Shown here in pieces: positions 11,101-23,400 of a DNA stretch of 64,000 bases (positions are counted from its first letter, which is position 1; each line of letters begins with the position of its first letter). The DNA is from Elysia chlorotica (lineage: Eukaryota; Mollusca; Gastropoda; Plakobranchidae): the NCBI GenBank assembly GCA_003991915.1, contig RQTK01000012.1:180404-244403 (forward strand), in the 5' to 3' direction. Both the position numbers and the translations under genes were made by a program. Under the pieces are notes generated by a model that was not told where the DNA came from, ran no database searches, and saw only the letters and a program-made list of their open reading frames with translations.

Positions 11101-12790
11101 GAAGTTCAACTAGGAGATGTAAATTGCAACCCACAAATGTAGGGACTTGAAAGAAGTGCAGCCAACAGTAAAGTATGCTCACTTAACAGATGAAGGGACT
11201 TGAAAGAAATGCAGCTAAGTAGTGCAGTAAAGTATGACACCCAACAATATCCCCATTCCTGATAAAAGGCTGCCCCCATTGTGTTTACGAGTCATACAAT
11301 CCACTCCAACGATGGATGCTGCTCTGCGTGATGGTTGTTACTCTGCAAACACTGGCCTTTAAATGATCAACGTGTAAAGAGTGTTAATGTTTGCCGTTAT
11401 TTATTTTACAGTGTGGTCAAAAAGCGTGTGTTAAATCTGTGTCATTATTTATTCTATGTTTTGGTTTGTAAACATAAATATGTACAATTCCATACGTTGT
11501 TATTTAAAACTTAAAACACTCCATTGTTGTTTTTCAAAATCATGGAGAATAATTCATATAACTTCATGAAATGTTGACATTAGCAGAAGATTTATGTATC
11601 AAACGATTCCGTGTATTTATCTCTTGCTTCATTTTCGGAGTGCCTTTTGCTAATTTTGTACTGCTCTGGACTGTGAACCGAGAGCGGTATGCCTGAAGCT
11701 CAACCCACAACAGGAGGCCCCATCTCCACTTATAGGTCCTCAAGAAACCCAGGCTGTGGAAGACTAGAGGAGATAACTCGTATCTGTGTTTTTTTTTAAT
11801 ACATCTGGTCACCAGGCCTGGTTGATCTAACATTAACTCATATTGAGTTAGTGGACATTCTACGAGCCTCTAACAGATAATGAGTCAAGCAGGTATCAAC
11901 CATTTTGTTGAAGTCAACAGAACAAAACTTCACAGAAACATAAGTAACACTCCACGGATACATAACAAAACTTCACAGAAACATAAGTAACACTCCACAG
12001 ATACATAACAAAAACAGTTCACAGAAACATAACAAAATACTCTAAAGACACATAACTAGACACTTCACAGAAACCAACAATTCATTTTAAAACTTTCAAG
12101 TCGTTAAGTTTTTCTTCATTTTATAAATGATATGCAGTGCCATATTTGTTTTCTATTTAAAAATAAGAGGGATATGTGACTAACTTAATTGAAATTATCA
12201 ATTTTTATTAAAAAATTGTACAAATCTTGTTGACACTTATGATTTTTACATGTGTTGATATAAAAAGTGAAGACACCTTTTCCATTGTTTGCATCAGTTG
12301 TTTTTATATTCATTAAAGACGCTTATTACATGTGTTGCAGAAACAAAATCTAAGGACATTAAGACATTGACAGTTAATCCCCTTTAAAGGTTATGTTGAT
12401 GTAACGTTGAAAACAAAGATTACTTGTAAAGATTACAATATTTGATCCCTCCCTTAGGAAGTAACTCCTTTGAATAATTATGATATACCAACGAAATTCT
12501 CCTTTTTAAGCAATTATTGTGAAGAGAATATTTCCTCCTATTTAATATGCATTTTCCAACTTTAAAGAATGATAAGGAGAGACACTGTTTTCAGTGACCA
12601 AATCAAGAAGGGTCCACTATAGTAAAGCTGTTTCAGTTGTTTTAAATTACAAGCGTATGTATTAAACGTAAGTAAAAATTATTTTGATTATTGGTTGTGA
12701 ATAAGGAAAAACTAAAGAATAGTTTCTAATGCCGATGTACGGGTATCAATTTTAGAAAGAATTACTGAATAACGAAGTTTGACAGTTTAT
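10939..12790. other. 3' UTR and intergenic sequence after the laminin-like gene
   Basis: AT-rich, with no coding signal seen on either strand. ATTAAA-type polyadenylation candidates occur, for example near 12313. A three-unit tandem of about 45 bases (AACAAAACTTCACAGAAACA core) lies at about 11925-12070. This is the tail-to-tail gap between the plus-strand laminin-like gene and minus-strand CRYZL1, whose own last exon may be hidden somewhere in it. Confidence 0.5.
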
Positions 12791-12899
12791 ACATGGAAAT
12801 TGTGAAACTGTATAAGGCTTGTCCCAACAATAACGCTAAATTTTTCATGAAATTCAGTTAAAGGTTTTCATTGGACCTGCCTCAAAATCTTCAACATGA

Positions 12900-13330
12900 T
12901 GCACCAACCTTTTTTTTTCCTCGGTATAGTCCACATAACGGTTGCTGCAATTTTGAAATCATAATGCGGAAAAAATATGTGCTCTGTCAACATTGGCAAG
13001 TGTAGCACGTCAATTTTTTACTGCTTGAACTATTCCTTCTCTTGATTTAAAACCCACGCCTCCCATCTGATGTTTCAAAGGCCCAAAGAGGTGGTAGTCT
13101 GAAGGTGCAAGTTTAGCTCTATAAGCTGGGGTAAACATTCATTATTTTTTGCTGTATGGGGTGTTGCATTATCATGTTAAAAGTTTCCCATTCATTTATT
13201 GCGGGTAAAATAAATAATCCCATCATCATAAAAAGATGGAATCTACCTTTTGCTGGAAATTTTTACTTTGAGTTAAGCAAATTGTTTGCCTAACAAGAAC
13301 CTCTAATATTTCAAAGATAGAATTTGAAAG
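12900..13330 (-). mobile_element. Mariner-like DNA transposon relic (transposase C-terminal part)
   Basis: On the minus strand the motif HDNATPHTA (mariner HDNARPHTA, third catalytic region) is followed by LAPSDYHLFGPLKHQMGG (mariner LAPSD(Y/F)HLFGPLK). The motifs lie in different frames with internal stops, so the copy is dead. Terminal inverted repeats were not identified and the ends are approximate. Confidence 0.75.
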
Positions 13331-13784
13331 ACCGCAAAAATTATGCTGTTGTTGTCTTTTTCAAAATAATCACTTATCGAAATGAGAAACAAAAGTTTAA
13401 ATAAAATGAGAATATAGTCACATTTTGATTCCAAAAATCAATATTTATTCATCAGGAATGGTGTGCAGTTTAGGGTAATAAAAATACCAATGAAAATACA
13501 CATAATTATCATGAAGAATCTAAGTTATACATACATAGACTCTAATTAAGATTTCTGTGGGAAAGCTACATTTTAGAGAAAAGAAAAAAAAAGGTGACAC
13601 ATGTATTTATTGCACTATAAATTTGATGTTGTTTTGGGGGTTTTTTGCATGTAGGCTGTGTCACTCCATTAGGTTCTCAACCTTATTATGAAGCAGCAGA
13701 GACAAGTAGGAGCTTGTTAGCTTTTTAAGGAATGACGACAACAGCTTTTGAGGAGTCTAAATGCTCTTGCGTGAGAAACTCGGA

Positions 13785-13948
13785 CGCCTTGTCTAGGGGA
13801 ACCGACTGGATCTCATTCAATCTGGGGGGAAAGCAGCAAGATACTCGTGAGAGAGACAGGCAGAGAGAGAGAGAGAGAGAGAGAGAGCCTTGTCTAGGGG
13901 AACCGACTGGATCTCATTCAACCTGGGGGAAAGCAGCAAGATACTCGT

Positions 13949-13981
<33 letters not shown>

Positions 13982-13983
13982 GA

Positions 13984-14016
<33 letters not shown>

Positions 14017-14030
14017 GAGAAAGAGTGTGT
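13785..14030 (+). repeat. Two-copy tandem repeat with (GA)n tracts
   Basis: A unit of about 100 bases (starting CCTTGTCTAGGGGAACCGAC) occurs twice, at about 13785 and 13888. Each copy ends in a GA microsatellite that expands to about 14025. No gene content seen. Confidence 0.75.
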
Positions 14031-14265
14031 GTGAGTGCATAATGTATGAAAGAAAAACATAGACAAAGACAATGGAAAACAAAGCATTTAAATCATTAGT
14101 TTCAATATTTAAGATAAATAAAAAGCATTCCGTCTCAAAAGCCTCATAAACAGTATTGGAATGTTTTTAAATGATTATCCCTTAAAAAAAAACAGCTTTG
14201 ATTTTATAGAGTAGTGACAAAAAGAAAAACGTGCATATTAATCTATAATAAACAAAAAGGCTTAC

Positions 14266-15042
14266 TTAAAGTCTCCATTTTCCACGTGATCCAGCAAATC
14301 TTTAAGGATATCTTAGACATGGTTAAGAAAATCAACTGATGAATTTCATTAATCATGATCAATACAAAGTTACAATTTAGACAAAACAAAACAATGTAGT
14401 CGAGCATGGCCCTTTAATCCCTTTAATGTCACTCAGGACCTCTTCCTTTTCTTTTTTTCTCTTTCTTTTTTTTAGACAAAGGTGCAAATATTATTGTTTT
14501 AATGAATATTATATTTTGAACATTTGAAAGCATCATTAAGAGTTGAGAAATATATGTTAGTTCAACGATAAAATGTCTAACATTTTCCCCAAACACCCCG
14601 CACACAACTTGTGTGCATTGAATGATTGATCTGCTCTTGTGTTTGCACAATCTTTTATTAATCTGCACGCCTTTGATTTCAAAATAATAAAAATCAAAAC
14701 TTTTATTTTTAGTAAATTATTTTAAATTACGAGTGCACGCACAAGCAATACGCCTGTACAATACACCATGCTATGCTCCTGTGCACATATCTCTTTGTAG
14801 CCTCACAACTTTCATTGTGAAATAATAAAAATCAGACCTTATACCTTTCATAAATTTTGTATAATTTCCCCGAATAGTGTGCGCAAAAGAACTAAGCCTT
14901 GAATGTTTAAACCGCTGGGCCGGTAGTGAAGGATACGCTGGAAGCGGCCGTGCTGGGCCCGCATGAGGACCCAGGCCGGGGGGAACAGGAAGGAGAGGGA
15001 GCCGCCGCGAAGAAACAGCTGCTGGCTGTCCGGGGGGTCCAG
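14266..15042 (-). CDS. CRYZL1: CRYZL1 C-terminal exons (15042-14937, 14311-14266)
   Basis: The first reads LDPPDSQQLFLRGGSLSFLF and ends AQHGRFQ at donor C|GTATCC. The second reads ILKDLLDHVENGDF. Spliced, the junction gives GRFQHILKDLL, matching human GKYLCILKDVM. The second exon ends in phase 2 at AA|GTAAGC, so another exon of about 30 codons is expected further down the minus strand. The first exon is much more GC-rich than its surroundings. Confidence 0.8.
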
Positions 15043-17408
15043 CTAGGGGTCAGGGCAGTGGGGAGTTGGAGCAGGTTATTCATGTGATCAAATAGCATGT
15101 AAGGATTGCCTTAATAAGTCACAAACTACTTGGATAGGTACACATTTAGAGCTATGTTGAAAAAGGATTTAAGTATCGCTCCAGCTATGATGCTTGACTC
15201 CTCCCATACAAACTGTCTGCGGCAGTACCTTCCTGTGGTACTTCTTGTTCTCACTGAACTTGCTGCGAGGGCAATCGAGTAACTGGCGGTTTATCCAGCG
15301 GGTTCTAGAAACTCAACAGCAAATCAGGCGAACAAGGATTTCCCAACGGTGTAACTGGCGGTATATCCAGAGGGTTCTAGAAACCCAACAGCAAATCAGG
15401 CGAACAAGGATTTCCCAACGGTTGAGATGGCGGACAAGGACTCTAGACCAGGCCATGGACTTGGCACCATTACCCTGTGCCCTGTGCCAGGGGGTGGAAA
15501 GGCTACAAAAATCGGAAGTGGAGCCCCCAAGGCAGTTAGGCTGACTCATCGTCTCCTTTCTGGCAGCTCCTGCAACCAACCCGGCACCAAGCGTAAAACT
15601 ATACCTTCCCTTGGGTCTGGCGTTAAGTTAGAGAGGGGGACACTGTAACTTAGGCTACGTTGGTCCATATACATGCGCCTTTCTTGTGTAAGTTTGCTGG
15701 TCCCTGTTGTCTTCACATTCAAATTAAATAAAGCTCACCACCATAACACACTGGGCTCCATAATAAAATTATGTTTTATGTAAAGAAATGTCTTTAACAT
15801 TATTACACAGACTCGAGTCAATGACAAAGTTAACAAAGTAATGGATAACTTTTAAACTTGATTAGAGATTACATTTACTCATGTGAAAGCATAACAAATG
15901 GTCTAATATCAAATGTATAACAAGTGTAAAAAATGTTGACCTGTAAGTTTGGGTTTCTCGTGATCCACCGTCATGTGAAAGCATAACAAATGGTCTATAT
16001 ATACCCTCTGTAAAGATTAATGCACTTTAAAACAGCTTGAAGATTTCTCTTTACTAAAAAACAATGAGGGGCTGAGACAACTTTGTGAAGGACTGAGAAG
16101 CTTGAAATAGAAAGTTGAGCTAAATAATTTCATTATAACAAGTGTAAAAAATGTTGACCTGTAAGTTTGGGTTTCTCGTGATCCACCGTCCTGCAAAGCC
16201 AAGGCAAGAGAGAAGGTCGTGTTTGTGAGGCACGGATTTCATTGACCTTTCCTCCATCAGGTCCTTGTCCTCCTCACTGGTAAACAGACGAACTGTAATG
16301 CATGCAATCATGTTGTATATTATTTAATACCCTCCTCACTGGTAAACAGACGAACAATCATGTTGTATATTATTTAATACCCTCCTCACTGGTAAACAGA
16401 CGAACTGTAATGCATGCAATCATGTTGTATATTATTTAATACCCTCCTCACTGGTAAACAGACGAACTGTAATGCATGCAATCATGTTGTATATTATTTA
16501 ATACCCTCCTCACTGGTAAACAGACGAACAATCATGTTGTATATTATTTAATACCCTCCTCACTGGTAAACAGACGAACTGTAATGCATGCAATCATGTT
16601 GTATATTTAATACCCTCCTCACTGGTAAACAGACAAACTGTAATGCATGCAATCATGTTGTATATTATTTAATACCCTCCTCACTGGTAAACAGACGAAC
16701 AATCATGTTGTATATTATTTAATACCCTCCTCACTGGTAAACAGACGAACTGTAATGCATGCAATCATGTTGTATATTTAATACCCTCCTCACTGGTAAA
16801 CAGACGAACTGTAATGCATGCAATCATGTTGTATATTTAATACCCTCCTCACTGGTAAACAGACGAACTGTAATGCATGCAATCATGTTGTATATTATTT
16901 AATACCCTCCTCACTGGTAAACAGACGAACTGTAATGCTTGCAATCATGTTGTTTATTATTTAATACCTTCTTTCACTGGTAAACAGACGAACTGTAATG
17001 CATGCAATCATGTTGTATATTTAATACCCTCCTCACTGATAAACAGACACACTGTAATGCATGCAATCATCTTGTATATTTAATACCCTCCTCACTAGTA
17101 AACAGACAAACAATCATGTTGTATATTCAATACAGTAGAACTCGAGTACAAGAAACTCGGATTCAAAGAACACCCACTATTCAACGAACAGATAAAAATC
17201 CCCGATTTCTCTTCTTCTTTGTCTTAAGTCAACTGTCTTGGATCCAACAAACTAATCTCATACCCATCCTCAAATTCAACGACTCAGAAGTACTGGAAAG
17301 CTTACAATGTTGCAAACCAGACACTTCAAATCTAGTCTAAAATTAGACAAAAGATCCCCTGGGTCATCGGTAAAAATTGACACTTTTTCTATAAGCCAGG
17401 ACAAAAAC

Positions 17409-17465
<57 letters not shown>

Positions 17466-20400
17466 TACTGCATATTTATATAGCGCACGCTCAATGCAGT
17501 ATAGTGTACAGTAAAAGGGATACAAAATGATGAGCAGAGAGGAGAGTGGGAATGGAGTGGTGGCTGACAGGCAACCGCCAAGCAAGATTAGAGATCCAAG
17601 ACTTAAAGCTGCCAGTTGAAAATGTGAGATATATGTGCGTGTGTGTGTGTGTGTGTGTGTTTGTGCGTGTGTGCGTGCGTGCGTGCGTGCGTGCGTGTGT
17701 GCGTGTGTGTGTGTGTGATTGGTTCAAAAATATCTAGCTACAAGCATGTAATGGCAGGAGTGAGCCATACATGGCTTCAAAGAACCATGCATCCAACAAA
17801 CTACGGTATTAAAAATTAAGGCGCTTGTTCGTTGAATCCCAGTTATACTGCACTTCCTGAGGTAGAACCTTCTCATTTATTGTAACCATTTAACAAAGCC
17901 CAAGTCTACTGCATCTAAAAGGTAAGATTCTAAATGGGGCAACATCGTCAAAGGCATGAAGCTACTCTTGGTGGTCATTACACATCTGTTAAAGAGCAGC
18001 AGTAATACATATATCAACTTGCCAAGTCCAATGCACTAGTGACCACTGTTAGACATTGTTGTTATATTGTCTTCATTTTATCTTTTTAATTTGGTGTGAG
18101 CGTGATGCAAGGTAATTTCTAATTTCTGTATTTTCTATTAATTTCATAATTAAAGAGTAAAGTAAGAGAACTTGTAAATTTAACATGCTTAGTTTAAGTG
18201 GGGGAGTTAAATATAAATTCATTAGTTAGATATGCACTCCAATTACTGTGTAGCTCTTTTGTTGTGTTAAACATAATTGTTGTTTTTTTACTTTTTAATC
18301 AGTTCCTTCCTGACATCTTTCTCTGCAATAAAAGCAATGCAACTGAACGCTGTATTTTTTATGTCTCCCAACATGTAACATCCTAGGGGCTATATCTATT
18401 TAACATATACAATCAATAATATGTAGGTATTAACAAAGAGAACAGGAAGAAAAGACTGAAATCAAAGACAGGAAAGCAGAGGTAATGGTCATCAGTTGGA
18501 AGAAGGAGCTGCTAAGGATACATATCACTGTCAAAGGAACTAAACTCAAACAGCTTCATAAATTCAAATACTTGAGAACTTTAATCTCAAGAGATGGAAA
18601 GAATGACACTGATGTTTCATCAAGAAATGCCCAGGCAAAACTGAGTTACCAGAAAATGAAAGCAGTCTTAAAAAACAAGACACTGATGTTTCATCAAGAA
18701 ATGCCCAGGCAAAACTAAGTTACCAGAAAATGAAAGCAGTCTTAAAAAACAAGTGTATCCCCAAGCAGACAAAAGAGAAGAGTTCTTCAGTGCTATATTG
18801 AACCCACACATATACAGATGTGAGGCTCTGAGTAGAACAAGCTAAAAACATACACAGAAGAAACTGGAGACAGCTTAAGAGTATTCAGAATCTTTTGACA
18901 GCAAAGACGCCTCATAAAACAGTTTTACAAGAAGCTAACACAAAAAGATCACTTAGGAATACAAGTCGCGTATGCCGAGTAAATTTCTTTTTAACATATG
19001 ATGAGAAGAGAAAAGCTGGAACATCTTGCAACTGGAGTGATTGAGGGGAAGTACATGAGGGGAATACAATGAGAAATGATACAAGATATGCTTACAAAAT
19101 CGTTAAATGTGGGAAGATCCAAAAAGTGATGGAGGCATTGAAATCAGCAAGCATTGGGACTTGAGAAGGGGCATGATTGCCAACATTACACAAGCATGGC
19201 ACTTGAATGATGGAATAGTAAATAATAATATATAATTGTACATGGTCGCTTTTCTTTGTTTCCTTATTGCAAGTACAAACCTCCATTGTCGATGATGCAG
19301 TCGACGCCCACTCCCCCCGTCTCCTCCATGACAGCGCTGGCCAGTAGTGTGGATCTCTGGTCAGCTCGATCAGCTGGGCTGGACAGGACAGAACCGACAT
19401 GTGCATTCTAGAACATACACATCTGTGAAATCTAAGTTAACATCGCCCATATCGATTCAGATGAATTATTAGACAAACTTAAAACCAATATGTACATTGT
19501 AAAACATACGAAAATTGTAACATCCATCTCTAATTCTAAAATCTCAGTTTAATAGCCAATACCAATCTAGATGAACTACTGAACACATTAATTTTTTAAC
19601 ATCTCCATGAAGCAGCTACAGTTGTGTTGTGATTCTCTTGTAATGTAATGCATGTAACAGTGTTGTCATTTTTCCAACAATTGTTTCACAGAAAAAAAAA
19701 GAGAAACGAGAAGTACCACTTTTATATACTGATAGTGAGGGATACTTTTGTTTTTTTTCCTTCTCTTGCTATTCTCATGTTATAATACACAGTTTACATT
19801 TCTGGGCAAAAAAATTTAAGAATTCTGTATTGTGCGTATACTCATTAAATAAAAGGTAAAAAAAATAATAAAGTGTGGTGTGAAAAGTGTAAGTTACAAG
19901 GGGGAATACACTTAGAATATGTCAGCAAATAAGATAAGGAGAAGTAAAAAATAAGAGTGTTTTTGACATTCGACTTACGAAGTATACAGTGACACATATT
20001 CAGAGTAAAATAACTAGTAGCGTATTTTATCCTTTTTTTAAAACAGATAATTTAACATACCAACTGGTGTTTTAAGATTTTCTAAATGCTGTTTCTCTGT
20101 TAATGTTCTGTATGTTGACAAAACCTGTGAAATATAACAAGTGTTTTATAAAGAGTTGAGCATCAATTGATTTGATCTACAATATCAATATGATATAGGC
20201 CTTATCTAAATATTTCTTGAGACACTATAACATGAAGCTGTTTTTGTAACCTACATATTTATGGGTACGGTATTACGAAAATACATTTATTATCCAATAA
20301 AATGGGATACCTCTTGTTTAAGGGTTTGAAATTTGTACATTTATCCATCTCTTATAAAAATGACCAATTGTTGATTGTTTTTTAATTGAAGCTGGAGGTA

Positions 20401-23400
20401 GGCTAGAAGGTAAATGTTGTTGTTGTTGTTATTAGTCCAGTAGCCTCTGAGCTTGCGCTCTTTTGCCTAGGGCCATGAAGAAAAAGGCAGCAGTTCTCTG
20501 TAGCTGCGCTGAGGTGGAATATAAAGCCGTTTGTAGGTCAGGTCTCATAGGGAGGAAATGTTGTCTTTGTTGGCTAAGATTTGTGCATTGGAACAGTGTG
20601 TGTTCCACGGTCTCCAAACTGTCATCACACAAAGGACAAAGTGGTGTATGTTCTGCGTTGAATCTGTTCAGGTGAAAGTTGAGGGGGATGTGTTGCGTTC
20701 TCAGGCGAAAAATAGCACATTGCTCTTTCCTCTGAAGAAGGTATATAGGATCATGAAGTTTAACTGTATTTTGGTACTTGTACACAATTCTACCGGTTGT
20801 CCCCCTTGCCCACTGGTTCATCCATTCTTCTTTAAAATTTTGACGGATAATTCTTTTAGCTGTTTGGTAGGTTGTTTTTACTAGCGGTTGTTCTTGCATA
20901 GCCCCTTTTTTCGCAAGTCTATCAGCCTTTTCGTTTCCTGGTAGATTGATATGGCTTGGGATCCACTGACAAACAAGCGTGATGGGATGTTTATTGAGAA
21001 TGCTCTTAATTTCTAGAAGTATGTCAAGTGTTTCTGAAGAGTTTTGTGTAGTTTCCAGGGATTCTAGGGCCGCTTTTGAGTCTGTGAAAAGAACTGTATG
21101 TGTTGCCAGGGATGGATTTCTTTGAAAGGTTTCATTTAAAGTGAGTAGGGCTGCTTGTATGCCCTTAAGTTCTGCCTCATAGTTAGAGCATGTTTCGCCG
21201 CAGGCAGAATAAAGCTCTTTGGAACTTCCATCTGGGAAACACATCAATACACCGTATCCAGCATTTACAGTCGCTTTGAAGGCAGACCCATCTGTGTAAA
21301 TGTGGATCCAATCTTGAGGGTAGCTGTCAATAGTTCTCTCAGCTGTTCTTTTTAGTTCATATACATCTGTTTGCTTGGTAACATTTTCGTCTATTAGATT
21401 AAGTTTTATTTCTGGGCATAGAAGTGGTATGTGAGGTGGTATTTTCATCACTCTTTCTGTTAGGGCTCTTGTTTCAGGAAGATGGCATTTCTTTCTTAAT
21501 TCTTGTGTCTTGTGCAAAATAGATTGGTGTTTAAGCCTGCTTTTCCCTTTCCAGTTTTCAACAAGTTTTTTTGTTGCATTATTATTTGGCAGTCTAAGAC
21601 ATCTCTCCGTGAGTTCTAATGCTGCCTTTTCTCTGCGTAAACTCAAGGGTTCAAGATTGGATTTGCAATGCTATAGACATTCACAACCTTATTTATCTGA
21701 GATACATAATTATTGGTAAAAACGTCATGGATTTTTCAGGAGCTCCAATTCTTAACTTAAAAAACTTTCTTAAAAACAAAACTCGCTCTCAAAAGTGATG
21801 CACTTTAAGGAATATTTTTCTTGAGAAAATAATTTTGCTTATTTCATCATGAAATACTACAAAAGATCCCCAAATAGTGAATGATTACAAAGTGTATTCT
21901 GTGACAGCTTAGTAAGAAAAATCAGGTTTTCATATGGCTATGAATTTCTTCTCTAAACATATTTAACAAGAATAGTTCTCATGAAAAGAAGATTCATTCT
22001 TAAACAGAATACTTGGAAACTTACCTACAAAACACATGTCCTCTTTATATTTTTCCACATTTGATCCAGTTTTAACTACAACTCCAGATATTACGTGGCC
22101 AATTGATCGGTTTTCTAGAGAATTGGATAGAAGCTGATGGAAAACCTGAAAAAATAAATAAAGGCAAATGGCTGAACTTAGTCTTATTTCACTAATTGAT
22201 GAAGTGCTAGTTTATGCATCTACTAATTGGAAAAGCTACTATCTTTAAAAAAATAAAACGTCTTGTTAGAATTTAAGTTTGTTAGAAAAATCACATGAAT
22301 AAGTATAATTATGCTGATAAATAAGTATCAAAAGTGGGCATATAAAGTAATTTTTGTACAAAAAATCCGGTTAATCATGAATAATTGGCTTTGATTGTTG
22401 ATTCAAATCAACAAAAATATCTGCTTAGTCAAGCTGTTCCAGTGCTTCAGAGTTGGACAAGAAATTCCAAAATCAACAAAAATATCTGCTTAGTCAAGCT
22501 GTTCCAGTGCTTCAGAGTTGGACAAGAGATTCCAGTTCTAAAGAAGTTCAGTGAAATTTCTTCTTACCTTCTCTTTGGCAAGATCAACAGCACAAGCATG
22601 TATTTTCACCAATATTTCATCTGGCTGTAATGTTGTAGACACTTCAGTCTGAAACAGTAACATTATAGAACAATACCAAGTCATATCCAGTTTGAAATGA
22701 ATGAGTGAATGAGATAAGGGTATCTTGCAAGCTAAGATCTTTCAAAATATGATATTCATTCACCATACATATTGTAGAGCATCTTAACAATAATTAACAG
22801 TTGCTCAGAATCTGTGATGTACAGAGATCATTTTATGAGCTTTGCTTTTGCACAAGATTCAAACAAACTACTGTTGACATGTTTGCTAAATCCTGCAAGA
22901 ACTGAAATTTGTTTCATATTATTGAATAACTTGTAATTGCAGAGCATTTATTTCCATTAATCACTGAGATCTTATTCCTCCAAAAAATAACTGTCTATTC
23001 TGCAGAGTTTATTTTAGTAAACGATCTGAAAAAGCACAGCAATTAAGTGTTTGTAAGATGTACACCCTAGAAAAATCTAAGTTGGATACAAATGATTGAG
23101 AATGACTTATAATTACCTGTTTAATATCTATGGTTGTCTCCTGTCCCACAAAATTGCCTCGAAGCTCACGCATTTTGGTCTAACAAAAAGATAGAATGAT
23201 TTGTATTCATAATGAATGATAAAAGTTATGCATAAATCTTATAAGTTTCAAAATTCAGTTTTTAAAAGCAAACTGATCACCTTCAGGAAAATGATTAGCA
23301 AGGAGTCAATGTCAATAAGTGTTTCATATTTACTTTTCAATATCCACAACTATCTAGTTATTACATTAATTACTACATGTAAAGTATTGTAGTGCTGCTT

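Noticed and set aside
11564-11833. Possible last exon of CRYZL1 on the minus strand
   Set aside because: An acceptor-like CTTCAG gives the right phase but the reading soon stops and does not resemble the expected C-terminus.
16266-17135. CRISPR-like array
   Set aside because: Unit lengths vary, there are no unique spacers, and the units are copies of a CRYZL1 intron-exon junction in a eukaryotic genome.
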